From Mesorhizobium ciceri WSM4083 (lineage in GTDB: Bacteria > Pseudomonadota > Alphaproteobacteria > Rhizobiales > Rhizobiaceae), in contig NZ_KI912610.1 of the NCBI RefSeq assembly GCF_000519305.1, forward strand, positions 1,211,949 to 1,275,948: a DNA stretch of 64,000 nt, in the 5' to 3' direction. The notes under the pieces are model-generated. The model was given only the letters and a program-made list of their open reading frames with translations. It did no database searches and was not told the origin of the DNA. Positions 62,953-64,000 of this stretch are shown piece by piece. A program made the translations under genes and the position numbers. Every line of letters starts with the position of its first letter. Position 1 is the first letter of the stretch.

Positions 62953-64000
62953 GCCAGGTTCAACCTGACGTGCGTGAAGCAGTGCCCGACCTGGGCGCCG
63001 TTCGGCCTGCTCGCGGCCCGGAGCGCGCTGACATCGCCTTCGAGGTCAACGGCGCCGCCGTCTCGGTCAATGTGCCGCCGCTGCGCCGGCTGTCCCTGGT
63101 GCTGCGCGATGAATTGCTGTTGACCGGCACCAAGGTCGGCTGCGATGCCGGTGACTGCGGCGCTTGCACGGTGCTGGTCGACGGCGATCCCGTCTGCGCC
63201 TGCCTGATGCCGGCGGCGTCCGTCGCCGGAGCATCGGTGACAACAGTCGAAGGGCTGGCCAATGGCCGGCTGTCGGCGCTGCAGGCCTCGTTCCTCGCCC
63301 ATGGCGCGGCGCAGTGCGGCATCTGCACGCCGGCGCTGCTGGTCGCGGCAACCGCGCTGCTGGACAAACAGCCAAGCCCGACCGAGACCGAGGTGCAGGA
63401 TGCGCTGGGCGGTATTCTCTGCCGCTGCACAGGCTACCGGAAGATCATCGCGGCGGTGATGGATGCCTCCCTGCAGGCCGCAAGTCTCGATTTCCGCTTG
63501 CCTCAGTCAGGCCATGCGATCGGCTCCTCGCCCATCCGGCTCGACGGCGTCCCGAAGGTCACCGGCGGTGAAAAATTCGGCGGCGATTCCTTCCCCGCCG
63601 ATGCGCTGGCCGTGCTGGTGGTCCGCTCGCCGCACTATCACGCCAGCTTCGCCTTTGGGGACCTCAACGGCTGGACGAAACAGCACCCTGGCATCGCCGG
63701 TGTCTTCACAGCCGCCGACATTCCCGGAAAAAACTGTTTCGGCGCTATCGGTCCGTTCGCCGACCAGCCGGCTCTGGCCGAAGGGTTTGCGCGGCTCCGC
63801 GGCGAGGCGGTGGCGCTGGTTGCCGGCGAGCGCGAGGCGATCCTCGATCTCGATTTGTCGGATTTTCCTATCAGTTGGAGCGAACTGCCGCATTTTCTGC
63901 AACCTACTGAGGCGCAGGCCGAGGGTGCCGCGCTGATCCATGACAATCGGCCGGCGAACCTGCTCACGTCAGGCCTTGTCGAGCGCGGCGACCCGGAAGC
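62949..64000 (+). CDS. Fused 2Fe-2S and molybdopterin subunit of a xanthine dehydrogenase-family enzyme (partial)
   Basis: The reading frame is open from ATG 62949 to the window end (350 residues seen). Residues 27-100 are a plant-type 2Fe-2S domain with Cys65, Cys70, Cys73 and Cys85; residues 105-170 hold the second cluster (Cys123, Cys126, Cys158, Cys160 in CGICTP and CRCTG). From about residue 185 (SPIRLDGVPKVTGGEKFGGD) it continues directly as the N terminus of the molybdopterin-binding large subunit. These two parts are separate proteins in most bacterial three-subunit enzymes. The substrate (purine, nicotinate or other heterocycle) is not determinable here. Confidence 0.88.
   Translation, partial: MSQVQPDVREAVPDLGAVRPARGPERADIAFEVNGAAVSVNVPPLRRLSLVLRDELLLTGTKVGCDAGDCGACTVLVDGDPVCACLMPAASVAGASVTTVEGLANGRLSALQASFLAHGAAQCGICTPALLVAATALLDKQPSPTETEVQDALGGILCRCTGYRKIIAAVMDASLQAASLDFRLPQSGHAIGSSPIRLDGVPKVTGGEKFGGDSFPADALAVLVVRSPHYHASFAFGDLNGWTKQHPGIAGVFTAADIPGKNCFGAIGPFADQPALAEGFARLRGEAVALVAGEREAILDLDLSDFPISWSELPHFLQPTEAQAEGAALIHDNRPANLLTSGLVERGDPE

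Overview
The window looks like chromosome of an alphaproteobacterium of the order Rhizobiales, most probably Mesorhizobium. The evidence is the high GC content, the polyol operon of smo/mtlK type, a rhizobial urease cluster, a gene pair very like nodulation genes nodF/nodE, and several families of GC-rich palindromic intergenic repeats, including one beginning AGAGCATTTCACCG that I associate with Mesorhizobium. I see no rRNA, tRNA, CRISPR array, transposase or phage gene.

Layout. 1-8 kb: the start of a D-Ala-D-Ala carboxypeptidase lipoprotein, a large membrane/coiled-coil protein of unknown role bracketed by two inverted copies of one repeat, a mutarotase-like protein, a small-molecule kinase, a Lys/Ala-rich small protein, a glutathione S-transferase, and a nodE/nodF-like ketosynthase and acyl carrier protein pair. 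8-17 kb: the urease cluster ureD-ureA-(DUF1272)-ureJ-ureB-[two opposite-strand secreted proteins]-ureC-(membrane protein)-(GST)-ureE-ureF-(DUF3995)-ureG. It holds all urease subunits and accessory proteins, with unrelated genes threaded between them. 17-20 kb: a class II aldolase-like protein, an AT-richer orphan and a HAD phosphatase.

19-37 kb: two complete polyol import and catabolism operons meeting head-on. The plus-strand operon has a SorC regulator upstream, then smoEFGK transporter, smoS sorbitol dehydrogenase, mtlK mannitol dehydrogenase, a HAD phosphatase and an FGGY kinase. The minus-strand operon has an AraC regulator, solute-binding protein, two permeases, a zinc polyol dehydrogenase and an ATPase. 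Their last genes overlap by 4 bp at the stop codons. In both, a strong hairpin lies between the binding-protein gene and the first permease gene.

37-46 kb: a MATE exporter, then a tightly overlapping minus-strand operon of a branched-chain-type ABC importer (five genes), a metal-dependent cyclase/formamidase-like hydrolase, a class V PLP enzyme and an XRE-cupin regulator. This is a coherent catabolic unit for an unknown substrate. 46-52 kb: an NTF2-like protein, a dehydrogenase remnant, an agmatinase with a polar amino acid transporter that lacks a local ATPase, and a divergent LysR regulator with a perfect palindrome just before its start. 52-64 kb: pncB, a multi-pass membrane protein, a second branched-chain-type importer, an ion antiporter, pncA, and a molybdenum hydroxylase pair whose second gene fuses the 2Fe-2S and molybdopterin subunits and runs off the window end.

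All product names rest on reading motifs and remembered family features. No database search was run.
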